Positions 45,475 through 55,748 of a stretch of DNA of 64,000 bases are shown piece after piece. The translations under genes and the position numbers were made by a program. The notes under the pieces are model-generated. The model was not told where the DNA came from and searched no databases. It saw only the letters and a program-made list of their open reading frames with translations. Numbering within the stretch: position 1 is the stretch's first letter; the number at the start of each line of letters is the position of its first letter. The DNA comes from Chelonoidis abingdonii. Lineage: Eukaryota; Chordata; Testudines; Testudinidae. The stretch is taken from positions 13,508,943 to 13,572,942 of the forward strand of contig NC_133778.1 of NCBI RefSeq assembly GCF_003597395.2, read 5' to 3'.

Positions 45475-46119
45475 TGTGGCAAACGGCCAGCACTATTATG
45501 ATGGGTCTCGCGCTTTCTCTTCTTTGTGGGGGGGTTCAGGGCACCATTTCTTGCTCCTGAATTGGAATATTAATTGCCCCACTAGGGTCCTTGAGGAGGG
45601 GAGTGGAGAGGGAGGGACCTGGGCCTACCCTCTACTCCAGGTCCCAGTCCAGGGGCCCTGAGGATAATGGTGAACCACTTGAACTGGCAGTTCCTTCCCC
45701 TGGGCTACTTCCCTCTCCTGCCCTTCAGCTTGTGGGGAGGCTTCCTGCCCTCCCTCTGCACAAGCCAGGTGCCCCTTACCTAGGGTCTTGGACTTCTTAG
45801 CCCACCACAGCACTCCTCCAAACTTTCCTCTACTTCCCTTCAAACTGTTCTCTGCTCCAGCACCAATCTTCTCTGCTCCAACTCCTTCAAACTGTTCTCT
45901 GCTCCAATACCAATTCCTCTCTACTCCAACACCAATCCTTTCTGCTCCAACTCCCACACTGTCTGATTGAAGCAGGGGGGTTTTATCGTGTGACTGACTG
46001 CAGGTGCTCTAATTGGCTTCAGGTGCTCTAGTTAATCTATACCAAACTTTCTTCCCCTTACAGGGAATAAGGCTCCCTTCTAACCCTCTCCTGCTGCCCT
46101 CTGGCCATGCTCTATCACA
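45475..46119 (-). mobile_element. Solo LTR inserted in the CR1 3' end
   Basis: 645 bp, plus-strand ends TGTGGCAAAC and CTATCACA, giving TG...CA ends on either strand. Reading from the right end on the minus strand gives TGTGATAGAGCATGGCCAGAG. Flanks GTTT (45471-45474) and GTTC (46120-46123) are a likely 4-bp duplication with one transition; the CR1 end word 'CTTATGTTCTTATG' is restored when the LTR is removed. It contains a roughly 20-bp tandem array at 45849-45957. A second copy enters the window at 63853. A retrovirus-like or Gypsy-like origin cannot be separated from the LTR alone. Confidence 0.75.
45849..45957. repeat. Minisatellite inside the LTR, about 20-bp unit
   Basis: Five or so imperfect units built on TCTCTGCTCCAACACCAATC, with variants CTACTCCAACACC and TCTGCTCCAACTCC, alternating with 'CTTCAAACTGT'. 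Confidence 0.75.
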
Positions 46120-46123
46120 GTTC

Positions 46124-46747
46124 TTATGCCCGAGGACGACTAGGGCATTGTAAGTTCATTTCAATGCTTTCAGTTCCATTTGGAAACCCCTAGGCAGCCA
46201 GTACAAATCAAGGAGCACTGACTGAATATATTCATAGTGGGACACTTCATGTTTAACATGTGACGGGACGTAAATTAGCAGCTTAGGAAATGCCAGGCTT
46301 TACATGCAAAGGCCAGCTTGTTTTTTACTGGTTTGTGCATACCAAAGCAGTCAGGGACATTAGGCCAATGTGCTGAACGTAGCACCTGGAAAAATTCCTC
46401 CTCTTTGCACACTCAACGTTTTTGTTTTTGTTTTCTTTTTGCCAGAATACATTTAAGAGGTGGCTGCAAAAGGATAAAGCCTTTCTAGCATTTAAACAGT
46501 GGAGACTGCTTGACAGTGGGGTGAAATTTTCAAAGGAAAGCATGCAGATTAGTATTGACTATTGAAAGTTTCTGGATGAAAAAGTTACTGCCACCTGCTG
46601 GGGAGGGAGGGATAAAAGACAGTCAATGAGTGGTTTTAGATGTCCATACAGCAGTCTGCATTCTGTATTATATTTTCTTATTATTTTTTGTGCAGTAAGC
46701 AAAACTTTTAGCATGGCAAAAATCTATTTCTCCTTCCTTAGACAGAG
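46124..46747. other. No recognisable feature
   Basis: Unique sequence. Confidence 0.5.
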
Positions 46748-46992
46748 GGGATATCTTCATTGCAAATAAATGGGGTGTTCAGGTTAGCCAAACTGTGTTA
46801 GATAATTGGGGTTATAATAGAAGTGAAGACATAGCAGCTTAGGTTAACAGCACGAGACAATGCCTATGGGGAAGCCTGGGCCTGAACTTGAGCTCCTCAT
46901 GCAAGTTAAAAGCTGAGTTGCCATGTGTTCACTGCTATGTTAACCCCAGTTAGCTAATGTGGGTTAGCTCACCTTAGTTAAGACTACACCCT
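46748..46992. mobile_element. Probable Harbinger-type MITE
   Basis: GGGATATCTTCATTGCAAAT at the left and CCTTAGTTAAGACTACACCC at the right. The interior has paired 'GTTAGATAATTGGGGTT / GTTAACCCCAGTTAGCTAA' and 'AGTGAAGACA' words. Termini are worn and no duplication is confirmed. Confidence 0.5.
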
Positions 46993-47656
46993 AAAAGATA
47001 ATGTTTGCCAGCTTTTCCTGTGTGTAAATTTTCACACAGCCCTATTTTACCTCTAACTACAGGAAGTTTTAAAGCCAGATTCACTAATGCTTTATTGCCT
47101 TCTTGTGCCACTCAGGACCCTATAGCAGTGGCTTAGTTTAGAGCTAATTCCAGCAGCTGCTGTAATTTGCATTGCAGGTAGGAGCTAGTGGTGAGATTCC
47201 GGGAGCGTAAGTAGCTCCCTCACTTCCCACCAGCCTTCACGTACTTCCAGTTGCAGGAGAGACTATATGCCTTAGTTCCTTTGAGCTGTGACTGTTTCTT
47301 CTTATTTACGTTATACAATGCCGAGCACATTGCCAACGCTCAGTAAATACGAGCAGCTATTGAATAGCAGCAAACTCCAACAGACGCATCCCTTCTCCAT
47401 TAGGAAGTAAAACATTGCCTTTCATTATTCAGAATTATGTATTGCAGTGCTGAGTCTATTAAATAATTTGATGTCACACAAGCACCTAGATCAGTAATTT
47501 TAAAGTCTATGAAAAACATATCTAAATATGAACAGTGCATTCCATATACACTTACAGCAATACACCACTACGTGGTGGGTATAAGTGGGCTATTTCCAGT
47601 GTTTAATTTGCTGTAGGGCCCTAACACCTCCAGGCTTAGCAGTTCATGGGATTGTT
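46993..47656. other. No recognisable feature
   Basis: Unique sequence. 'ACAATGCCGAGCACATTGCC' near 47317 may be a scrap of SINE tail. Confidence 0.5.
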
Positions 47657-47664
47657 GCGTCAGT

Positions 47665-47889
47665 CAGAGGAGCTAAGGAAGCAGGTGCTTGGGGGGTCCT
47701 ATATCAAGGGGCGGCACATCCGGGTCTTCGGCAGCAATTCGGCAGTGGGTTCCAGAGTCCCTGTTGGAACAAAGGACTGCCCCCGAATTGCCGCTGAAGA
47801 GTGGAGCGGCGCGATCGCGCTGCCGCGGCTTTTTTTTTTTTTTTTTTTTTTTGCCACTTGGGGTGGCAGAAAACATGGAGCCGGCCCTG
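47665..47889. mobile_element. hAT MITE, 8-bp TSD GCGTCAGT
   Basis: 225 bp. The right end GAGCCGGCCCTG is canonical, while the left end is worn (CAGAGGAGC). GCGTCAGT is exact at 47657-47664 and 47890-47897, so the boundaries are firm despite the damaged left TIR. The interior has palindromic 'GGCAGCAATTCGGC / GAATTGCCGC' arms, a GCGCGATCGCGC palindrome near 47810 and a T-run at 47830-47852. Confidence 0.88.
47830..47852. repeat. Poly-T tract (23 T)
   Basis: Uninterrupted T run inside the hAT MITE, equivalent in position to the A-runs of the sister elements at 9.9 and 37.17 kb. Confidence 0.9.
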
Positions 47890-48031
47890 GCGTCAGTTAT
47901 GAATTGCTTGAGCCCCGGCACCTCTTTCATGACAAATTAAGCACCAGCTGTGGGTGCCTGGCTTGCATGTGTTTTGCCATTCTCATTTCAACCACTAGAG
48001 AAGTGCAACAAAAGCCTACTGCTCTGCTTGC

Positions 48032-48739
48032 CAGGGCCAGCTCCAGGCACCAGAAAAGCAAGCAGGTGCTTGGGGCGGCACATTCCTAGGGGCAGAATTC
48101 TGGCGCCAGTCATCATAGGTGGCGACTCTGGGGCATGGGGAAAAAGTGCCCCTGCCGCCCCAGCTTGCAGCTGCAGCTCGCCTCCGCTCCACCTCCGCTT
48201 GTTCCCCTGAGCATGCTGCTGCCACTCCGCTTCTCCTCCCTCCCTCCCAGGCCCGAAACAGTTGTTTCATGGAGCAAGTCCGGGAGGGAGGGGAAGCCGA
48301 GTGATGGGTGCTTGGGGAAGGCAGCAGTGGTGAGCAGAGGTGAGCTGGAGTGGGTAGCGGTTCCTCTACCCACCGTTACGTCCTGCGCCCCCTCATCCTA
48401 GGTCACCTCCGCTCCGCCTACTCCCCTGAATGTGCCGCGGCTCCGCTTCTCCACCCTCTCTTACCTGCGAGGGAGGGGGGAGAAGTGGAGCGACAGCGCA
48501 CCCCGGGGGGCAGGCGGAGAGGAGGGGAGCTACGGCAGGAGGTCGCGGGGGAGGCCCCAGGCAGCAATGGGGAGGAATGCAGCACACCTGGGGAGGAGGC
48601 AGGGCTGGGGATTTGGGGAAGGGGTTTGGAAGGGGTGGAGTTGGGGTGGGGCCAGGGGCAGGGCAGCATGAAAAAAAAGGGTGGGGGGCGACCAAAATTT
48701 TTTTTGCCCTGGCCAGCAAAAATCCTAGAGCCGGTCCTG
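48032..48739. mobile_element. hAT MITE, 708 bp, 8-bp TSD CTGCTTGC
   Basis: Left end CAGGGCCAGCTCCAGGCACC, right end GAGCCGGTCCTG. CTGCTTGC is exact at 48024-48031 and 48740-48747. This is the longest member of the TIR family here, very GC- and CpG-rich, and overlapped on all frames by Gly/Arg/Pro-rich open reading frames up to 153 codons (48350-48811). None has a transposase motif such as the hATC dimerisation block, so I do not call them genes. It lies 135 bp after the previous hAT MITE. Confidence 0.9.
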
Positions 48740-48747
48740 CTGCTTGC

Positions 48748-50982
48748 TTGTACTTTATTGCTACTGGAATGTAACATGATTATTTTTATATTTTATTTAA
48801 AAAGCCTTTAAAATGGGGAAGGGAAATGAGCATTATCCCGCAACAAAATATAGTCGGATGATATAACAACAGAGTCCCGGGTAGAGGGATTAGAGAAATT
48901 GATGGCTTGTCCCTTGGGCTGGAGACCCTAGGACTAAGCCAGCTCTGATTACAGGACAAGCCTCACCTGGGTTGACTCAGGTGATCCCAGGATAAAAAGG
49001 ACAGGAAATGGCAGGGGTGGGGAGTCCAGGAGATGGCAGCTGTATCTGTAGATATGCAGGGAGCAAGAAGGGCCCTGAGTCAAGAGGGGAAAAGCTGAAG
49101 ATGCAGGAGAGAGCTCTCCAGGCAGGGAGGCTTGAGAGACTGTCAAGGCCAGCTGTGATGAAGAGTGTGTGAGTTTGAGCCAAAATACCACAAAACACGA
49201 TCAGGAGGGAGTCACTGAATTGTGCTGGAGGCCTAAAGAGTCAGCGTGCACAGGATGATGCCATCAATTGGACCTCAAGATGGGATTTGTTTGAAACTTT
49301 CTTTGGAGCTGAGTAAAGAGCTCTTCAGAGAGTTCTGTAGAGGGAGATTGCCGTGCAGAGGCACCCTGGCCATGCAGGCATGCTTGGGAGGTGATACAAC
49401 AAATGCCTTTTCCTGCTTTTTTGAATAGACTTAGTGGTTTATTTTTCCCCTGTTTTTTTTAAGGTTTCTCCCTGAAGCTCAAGAGCCCTTTCATCAGCCA
49501 TTTGTGGTACTTTAACTCAATTTATTTTGTTAGGTAAATCAGATGACCCCATTTCCACCACACCTCCAACCCTGCCTGGAGAATATTGAATGCTTCCCAT
49601 TTGAGTCCCCAGTCCTACCTTGAGTGCCATGCAGTCGAACCTGTGTCGGGCCAGAGCCCTCCTGACTTCAGTGGGGATCCATGTATGCATTTCTCAGCGT
49701 ATGATCAGGGCCTTAATTTTTACAGCAAAATGGGATTTGGGCCACAAAAGCTGCTGCTGAAAAGGGAAGCTTCACACTTCAGGACAGGGCAGTTATAAGG
49801 TATCCCATCTTCTCCTGCATCAGCTGGCTTTTGTTAATGTCCACTGCCCCAGGATGCCTCTCTTATCTTTCCTCCCATTATCTGTTGCAACTAACAAGCA
49901 TAGGGGTATGTGGGCTTTTGGGGCATGAGATCCCAGCTGTGCACTGTTGGAAGTGGCAGCATCAAATAAAAGCTTCACAGGCCATTGAGAATGTGGCTTT
50001 GGACAACCGCTGCCCTCTGCTAGACTCAATTCATATTTGGGTTTGCATGTATCTGTCATTGTATTACTTATAACAATAGTGCTTATAGATATGGAGCTTA
50101 AGATCATTTTGCTGTTTTTGTTAGGAAAAGGATCCCTAAGCCTCTTGTGTATTCAGAAGAGCTGGTATAAGTCATAGGAGTTAAGGGATGATAATGCCTG
50201 AGGTACAGGATCATAATTATTTTTGCTAGGGCAAAAAAAACACCAACCCTATTAATCCCAAAGTCTCCTCATTGACAGCAACAGCTGCAAAAGCAGCAGC
50301 ATATCATTCACATTCTTGGGAAATAATTTTCTACTTGTGTTTTTGCCCCAACTTTGCAGTTTCCTGACCTCTTTGCACTATATTAGATGCAAAGGGAGGA
50401 GTGTGGGGATGGAAGATCAAGCCAGCAGCTCTCGATAACTTCGAGCGTGGTGCTCCTCAGTGGGAGTGATGTATGATGGATACACCTGTCACGCTCATCC
50501 CCTTTACCTCCGTGACCCACTCGTCTTCTTCAAGGCTGGAGAGTGAGGCAGCTCTTACACCTCAGTGTGTGTCTGTCTGTGTGTGTGTGCATCTGTAGCT
50601 GATGTATAGCCAAGAAAATGATCTAAATGCATAACTTTGGTGGAGCGAAACAATTTCTTTTTGAAAGGCCAATTCCTTTAGCATCAGTTCAACCGGGAAT
50701 AATCCACCTACAATATCTATAGGGGTGAAATGATGAAACTGGACCATTTCCATGACACTTACAATTTATGGGCCAGCATAATACTGTACATATTTAAATA
50801 GATGTTAGGTATGCATTTAAAAGACAGTTTTAAATAGTCATACTTGCATTGTGAAATTTAGTTAAAATACAAAGTGATATGCTACATATTTTGAATACCA
50901 AAGTATTTCGCCGTGTTCATATCTTCAACCTTTTCTACATACAATCAAATGTATTTAATGTAATTAAACTTATCCTATAACT
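48748..50982. other. Unassigned sequence, partly LTR-like
   Basis: 48870-49410 has a GGTGATCCCAGGATAAAAAGG TATA-like region followed by purine-rich sequence, in the style of the block at 33.94 kb, but I cannot confirm an LTR. GGGCCAGAGCCCTCCTGAC...GATCAGGGCC at 49647-49712 is a worn fold-back element. A (TG)n/(TCTG)n stretch lies at 50563-50589. No gene recognised. Confidence 0.4.
50563..50589. repeat. (TG)n/(TCTG)n microsatellite
   Basis: CAGTGTGTGTCTGTCTGTG then TGTGTGTGC: imperfect dinucleotide/tetranucleotide repeat. Confidence 0.75.
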
Positions 50983-51152
50983 CAGTGGTTCCCAAACTTT
51001 TTCCGTCGCTTGCGCAAGGAAAGCCCCTGGCGGGCCGGGCTGGTTTGTTTACCTGCCACGTCCGCAGGTTCGGCCAATCACGGCTCCCAGTGGCTGCGGT
51101 TCTCTACTCCAGGCCAATGGGAGCTGCTGGAAGCAGTGCGGGCTGAGGGATG
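50983..51152. mobile_element. Left end of a hAT element (CAGTGGTTCCCAAAC)
   Basis: Starts CAGTGGTTCCCAAACTTTTT, then GCTTGCGCAAGGAAAGCCCC, GGCCAATCACGGCTCCCAGTG and AGGCCAATGGGAGCTGCTGG. I recognise this as the 5' arm of a turtle hAT family whose right arm is normally the mirror image. No matching GTTTGGGAACCACTG right end appears in the next 1.8 kb, so the copy is truncated or chimeric. Past 51152 the sequence departs. Confidence 0.75.
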
Positions 51153-52868
51153 TACATCTCACCAAAACAACGGGAGAAGTACAGTCACAGCCTATGTCGG
51201 GAATGGAGAGAGTCGGGAATGGAGAGAGAGCAATGTGGGGAGGAAAAGACTGGCCTCGGAGGTTTTTCCAGCAGGAAGGAAGGGGAATCATAAGGGCCCT
51301 AGGAGCACAGAGAGAACAATGAGGCAGAAAGAGAGATGAGGCCCTTTAAGCAGAGAAAGAGGGAAAGGGGCAGGGAGAGAGCTGGGGAAATTAAAAAGTG
51401 AGAGAGGACAGTTATTGCTACGGGTCAGGGGAGTAAAATGGAGTCCTCATTAGGCAGGGGAAGGACCACAAATAGTAAGCAAAGCAGACAGTGAGAAATG
51501 CAGCTCTGCCTCCTCAGCTAGCAGCAGCTGCTACTGTCTCCATGCCTCAATGAATGCTGCTCTGCTTCTGCATTCTGCCTTGTGACAGGAGAGGCCTTGT
51601 GTCACCAGGTGGGAAGGAAATTAAGCAGCCAGAGGGGAGAGAGCTGAGAGTCCATCTTGTAAGAAAAAGGAAGGGAGCTGTGAAATCCCTGGCAAGGGAA
51701 GAAGAGTGTGGGGACCCTACTAGACAAGGAGAGAACTCCACGGATAATAAGGGAGAAGGAACTAACTTGCTTTGCTCCTTGTTGAGCGTATCACCTCCAG
51801 TATCTGTCTAGCTGCTGCTGTTTTCAGTATTCCGCCTCACAGCTTCATAGCTTTCTCTTTTGACTCCATACCAGAAAACTGAGAGTAGCTTTGCTACCAA
51901 CTCTTTGACCTGCAAATCTCTATGCAGACTTTTTTACCCCTCTCCAAATATATCAATGACCCCTGTGAATGTGAACTCCTTTCCAAGGAGTCTGTTCTCC
52001 AGTTTTCCTTCTCCATACTGCACCCCATCACCTCAAGATGGTGCAGTGCTGTGTTGCCACATGACAGAACGCCACAACGACCCGCAATATTTGTGAGCAC
52101 CCTTTCTTGTTCTGGGCTCCCTTTACAACTGGACAGAAAGTCAGAGTGTGAGCCCTAGCCCAAATATTATCTCTTAGGACTTTAAGCTCCCAAGAATGAC
52201 TCACTGTCTAGGAAATGGAGATATGATTGAGAATGGTTTGTGCTATTTATGTTTAAATGTCACAAATTACAGTGTACTGAGGGAAAGCAACATTCAGTTA
52301 ATTTAACATGATCATTTTCAGGAATCAGAATATTTTGGACTTTAGAACATTATGTATGTGTGAAATACTTCCTTTTTGAAAGTTTTTTTTTTTTTTAAAA
52401 AAAAAACTGTTAGAGACAGACACTCAGACATTTTGTTAATGTATGAGGCTCTCTCGCCTGTAACAAAAATTGGGACAATGGGAGTATACTCCAAATAGCT
52501 GTAGGTTCAGATGTATGTAGCTAATTTCAGTCCAAAGTGCTTCTTCAGATTCAGACTTGTTGCAGGGAATGTGGGCAATGGAGCTGAGCCCTTTTACTCA
52601 AGACTGAATTTGGCTCATTGTAAATAGTGATAATTTCATGCACTGTTCAAATGGAGCCACATCTTGGGTGGAAAAACAAAACCCATTTCACAGAGGTAAC
52701 ATCACTCACCTCTTTTTAGGAGGGGAAGTGAGGAATAACTTATCCATGTGAACTCATGAAATAATTTAAGTAGGCAGTATGTAATAGATTGAATGGAAAC
52801 ATAGCTGGGATATTGGGGCTAATTATAGTCCAATTATGTTGAAAAAAATGCTAAAGAATTTTTAATGT
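51153..52868. other. Purine-rich unassigned sequence
   Basis: 51180-51760 is G/A-rich with many GAGAG words and a 16-bp tandem pair. It may be the interior of the hAT element to the left. The rest is AT-rich unique sequence with a T/A homopolymer pair at 52383-52406. No gene recognised. Confidence 0.45.
51196..51227. repeat. 16-bp tandem pair
   Basis: GTCGGGAATGGAGAGA occurs twice head-to-tail without mismatch. Confidence 0.9.
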
Positions 52869-52948
52869 AGACTCATAGGACTGGAAGGGATCTCGAGAGG
52901 TCATCTAGTCCAATCCCCTATACTCATGGGACTAAGCATTATCTAAAC
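52869..52948 (-). repeat. CR1 3' end, part 1 of a split copy
   Basis: GACTGGAAGGGATCTCGAGAG and GGTCATCTAGTCCAATCCCC, then ACTAAGCATTATCTA. The CR1 text stops at the hAT terminus at 52949 and resumes at 61417 (GATCATCCCTGACAGGC). The joined order is that expected of the CR1 3' region. Confidence 0.9.
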
Positions 52949-53030
52949 CAGTGGTTCTTAACCAGGATCCGGGGCCCACCTGTGGCCCAAATGACATCTC
53001 AGGGTCATACAGGTAATTATATATATATAT

Positions 53031-53880
53031 AAAAAAAAAAATTCCCCTCTCACCCCTATGGGTGGTATGTGTCTTCCTCAACCTCGGGTCCTCTACCAGA
53101 GGCCTGGGAGTTTGAGGGTTCTGCGCAGTATCTTAGCGACGTTGAGGTTCTGCGCCCAGTATCAAGCATGTTCCCTAGCACTGCATTCTTCTGGACAGAT
53201 GAGCTCTGGTGATTGTTGTTCCTGGATCTGTTGTGGAGCCATCACCCAGTTGGAGTCACAGGCCCCCCCCGAGTTTGCTCGATACCCACCAACTGGTACC
53301 ACTTTGGCCTTCTAACTTTCCACATTCCTCTTTTAGTTCCCTCTTTTCATTGCCCTCATACTTCATCCAGCTTCTCATACTTCCTTTTCCTGATTTGCTG
53401 GTACTTTGGCACTGCTTATCTGATCACCACCGCTGTCTTCTGTGTCCTTGTCTTTACCTCACAATGTCTGGGTTGATTGGCCCAGTACCTGGCCCTGTCC
53501 GTTCTGGATTTGGAAGTCCCACAGAGAATCTTAGCCCTGCTATTCTCCACAATCATTCTGTGGGAATTCTCTTCCCATCTAGTCTTGGGAAGGCGGTCTG
53601 ATCCATTACGCTATGTGCAGATGTTCCTGTACACATGCCAGCGCACTTTGGTTGTGCCGTTCAAGTGTATGCCTGTTCCTGCTCTGCATCTTACTTCCTG
53701 CCACTATCGTGTGTTGAGACTGTCTCTGAGGACCTCTTGCACAGTCTGCACCTTTGGGTCTTGTCTAGTGGTAGACCCCTGCGTTTCATGGATCTGGTGC
53801 TCGCGACGACCCCCATGGCGCTGTCTACCTACCTAACCATGTGCTTCCACTATCCATATCATCTCTTAGGCTTTGAGCGG
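53031..53880 (-). pseudogene. R4/Dong-like LINE, 3' end: restriction-like endonuclease region
   Basis: Minus-strand translation in shifting frames recovers the C-terminus typical of R2-superfamily LINEs of the R4/Dong type. From 53160 down to 53096 it reads A-K-I-L-R-R-T-L-K-L-P-G-L-W and a stop. Upstream (about 53165-53230) is a decayed 'QQIPGTT..' to 'SVQKSAVLG' type segment; about 53485 is ANQPDIV, the PD of the endonuclease catalytic motif; about 53740-53770 is RCRLCK followed by E-T-V and H, part of the CCHC zinc-binding motif. A short 3' UTR and an A-tract (T on the minus strand) precede the TA repeat. Reading needs many 1-2 base frame changes, such as one extra C inside ANQPD. The element would copy its RNA at a nicked target; this copy cannot. 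Confidence 0.72.
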
Positions 53881-54354
53881 GGGGGGGGGGGGTGGGGGGC
53901 CCCTTCCCGGATGCCCCCCCTGTGGGGGATTTTTTTTTTTTTTCCCCCCTCGGGAGGGCGAGCGTGGGCTGTTCTTTCTCGGTGCCACTGATCTGCAATA
54001 GCTGAGGGCAGGGAGCAGGGGAGGTTGGATGGGTCGCCCAGGGTTTGAGGGAGGCGGGACATGGGGTGGATAGGGGGCACGGCTTCTCGTCCAAAGTTGG
54101 GCGGGCGGGGGGAGGAGGCGGTGGCCGGGCTGTTTGGGGAGGCAACCTTCCCTACTCGGCCCTTTATACAGTTTCGCGCATGCCGACGTGGCTTCGGGCA
54201 AAAGTTTGCGCTAGCCTGGGAGCTATAGCTATCAGAGCTGGCATTTACTGACCTCAAAGCGCAGGTGCTGGACTCCCCTGTACGGAAGAAGCCAGAAGGG
54301 TGAGAAGGGGAAGAGCTTAGCATATTCATTTTAAAAATCACAGTGATGGCTTGA

Positions 54355-54420
54355 ATTTCGAAAGGTGCTGCATACCCCCGAGAGGCCAATGGGCAGCTCT
54401 AGCCCGTTTTCCTTGTGAGG
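54355..54420. repeat. Garbled fold-back element
   Basis: GAATTTCGAAAGGTGCTGCAT, CCAATGGGCAGCTC and 'GCCCGTTTTCC' follow the order of the TTTTCAAAGGTGCTGAGC fold-back group, with several small insertions and losses. Confidence 0.35.
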
Positions 54421-54789
54421 GCAGCCCTGAAACAAATGGATCACTGGGGCTGAAGCGATCTTACTGATTTTTCTGGTAATCACGGGTTATCCAGTTTCTC
54501 CCCTTAGCTCCATTGCATATTGGTGGGTAGAGGTCTCTCAATTTTGGGAGGGGCTTCATGCTAAAGGGTGGTGGGGGGGGCTTTTTTGCCAGGAGGGCAG
54601 ATTGTTGTGGTGCCGTAGACTGATTTGAGAGTGGGCTCCTCTACTAAGTGGCCACTGATTCTTCTGGCCAGAAGGCCGACCACTACATGTATGGTCTAAT
54701 AAAGTAGCAAGGCTAGGAACAAGAAGGTCCCTAAATCCAATCTTGCTCGGCAATGCCAGATCCTCTGGAGCCTTGGGTAAAGGGTCACT

Positions 54790-55040
54790 GATCCTTTCTG
54801 CCTTAGTTTTCCCAACCATGAGGACAGGAGTAAGAGATAGTTCTTTCCCCACAGAAGAGTTGATGAGCTGTTAGGTATGCATGTAAAGTGCTGTATTCAC
54901 TGCAACATGCTTTCAACCTTAGCGACGTGCTGGTGGGCCTTGTGACCCGTTCATAAAGTTTGGAGTGATACCAACCTCCTTTGATAAAGCACTTTGGACG
55001 ATCGTAGAAGCTAGGGTATTACCATCACACTGAGTTTAGG
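54790..55040 (+). repeat. Garbled MIR-like SINE
   Basis: CCTTAGTTTTCCCAACCATG, 'AGGACAGGAGTAA', TGCATGTAAAGTGCTG and GATAAAGCACTTTGGACG resemble the core, tail and 'TAAAGCGCTTTGAGATC' end of amniote MIR-type SINEs, with indels throughout. Confidence 0.4.
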
Positions 55041-55659
55041 GTGTGAACGATCTCCGTGCTTAGCTGATGGCGGTGGTGGTGATAGAGAGGTGGTTAGGAG
55101 GTTGCACATAGGCCCTCGTAAGATATAAGCAATAGATCTGTGAGAGGATGGAAATTTCCTGTTTTTGTGGAGGATTTCAAATTGACAGTCCGGTAGGATC
55201 TAACTTTGTAAAATTCTAATCTCTGCAAAGAAAAAACCATTGTTGGGGGTGACAACATTTAGTTTCAACAAATTGAAACATTTCATTTCAATTTCAACTT
55301 TATTTTCCTAGAAAAATATAAATTTCCAACATCGAAAGTCATTTCAAAATGAAATTCAAAATGGAAAATTTTCGATGTTGTCAGATTTTTTTTCTTCTGA
55401 TTTCCTTCCAATGAAATCCGCAAACTGACAGTTTCACAGCGCATTTGACTTTGAATAGACCACATGCTGCAAAGGAAAATGCTTCCTCCTCCTCAAAGAT
55501 CTTCAGACCCGCTCCGAGCATACTCTAAGATTAGAATGGTTGGATATTCACCCAATAGAATTGCCAAAATATGCTGGTTCCTCAATTGTTGGCAAGATGT
55601 TTTCGCGGGATGGTGGTGAGCTTGTCAATGAAGTTTCGGTGTCAATCCTTGCTGTGGGC

Positions 55660-55748
55660 CTGTAAGGGTGAGTTGGAAATGAATTGGTCGAGCAGGATCT
55701 CGGAACATCCTGGCCAAGTGCCCTAACCACCAGGACTACCACACCCAT
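55660..55748 (-). repeat. Garbled tRNA-derived SINE head
   Basis: Complement reads GGTAGTCCTGGTGGTTAGGG then CACTTGGCCAGG, resembling the A-box region 'TGGTTAGGGCACTGG' of the MIR-like SINEs. Confidence 0.4.

Noticed and set aside
48350..48811. 153-codon Gly/Arg-rich frame as a gene or hAT transposase
   Set aside because: Inside a TSD-bounded MITE and without hAT dimerisation or catalytic motifs; it also runs past the right end of the element.
53859..54389. 176-codon minus-strand frame
   Set aside because: Runs through the homopolymer blocks of the anomalous segment; Pro/Lys runs come from C- and A-tracts.
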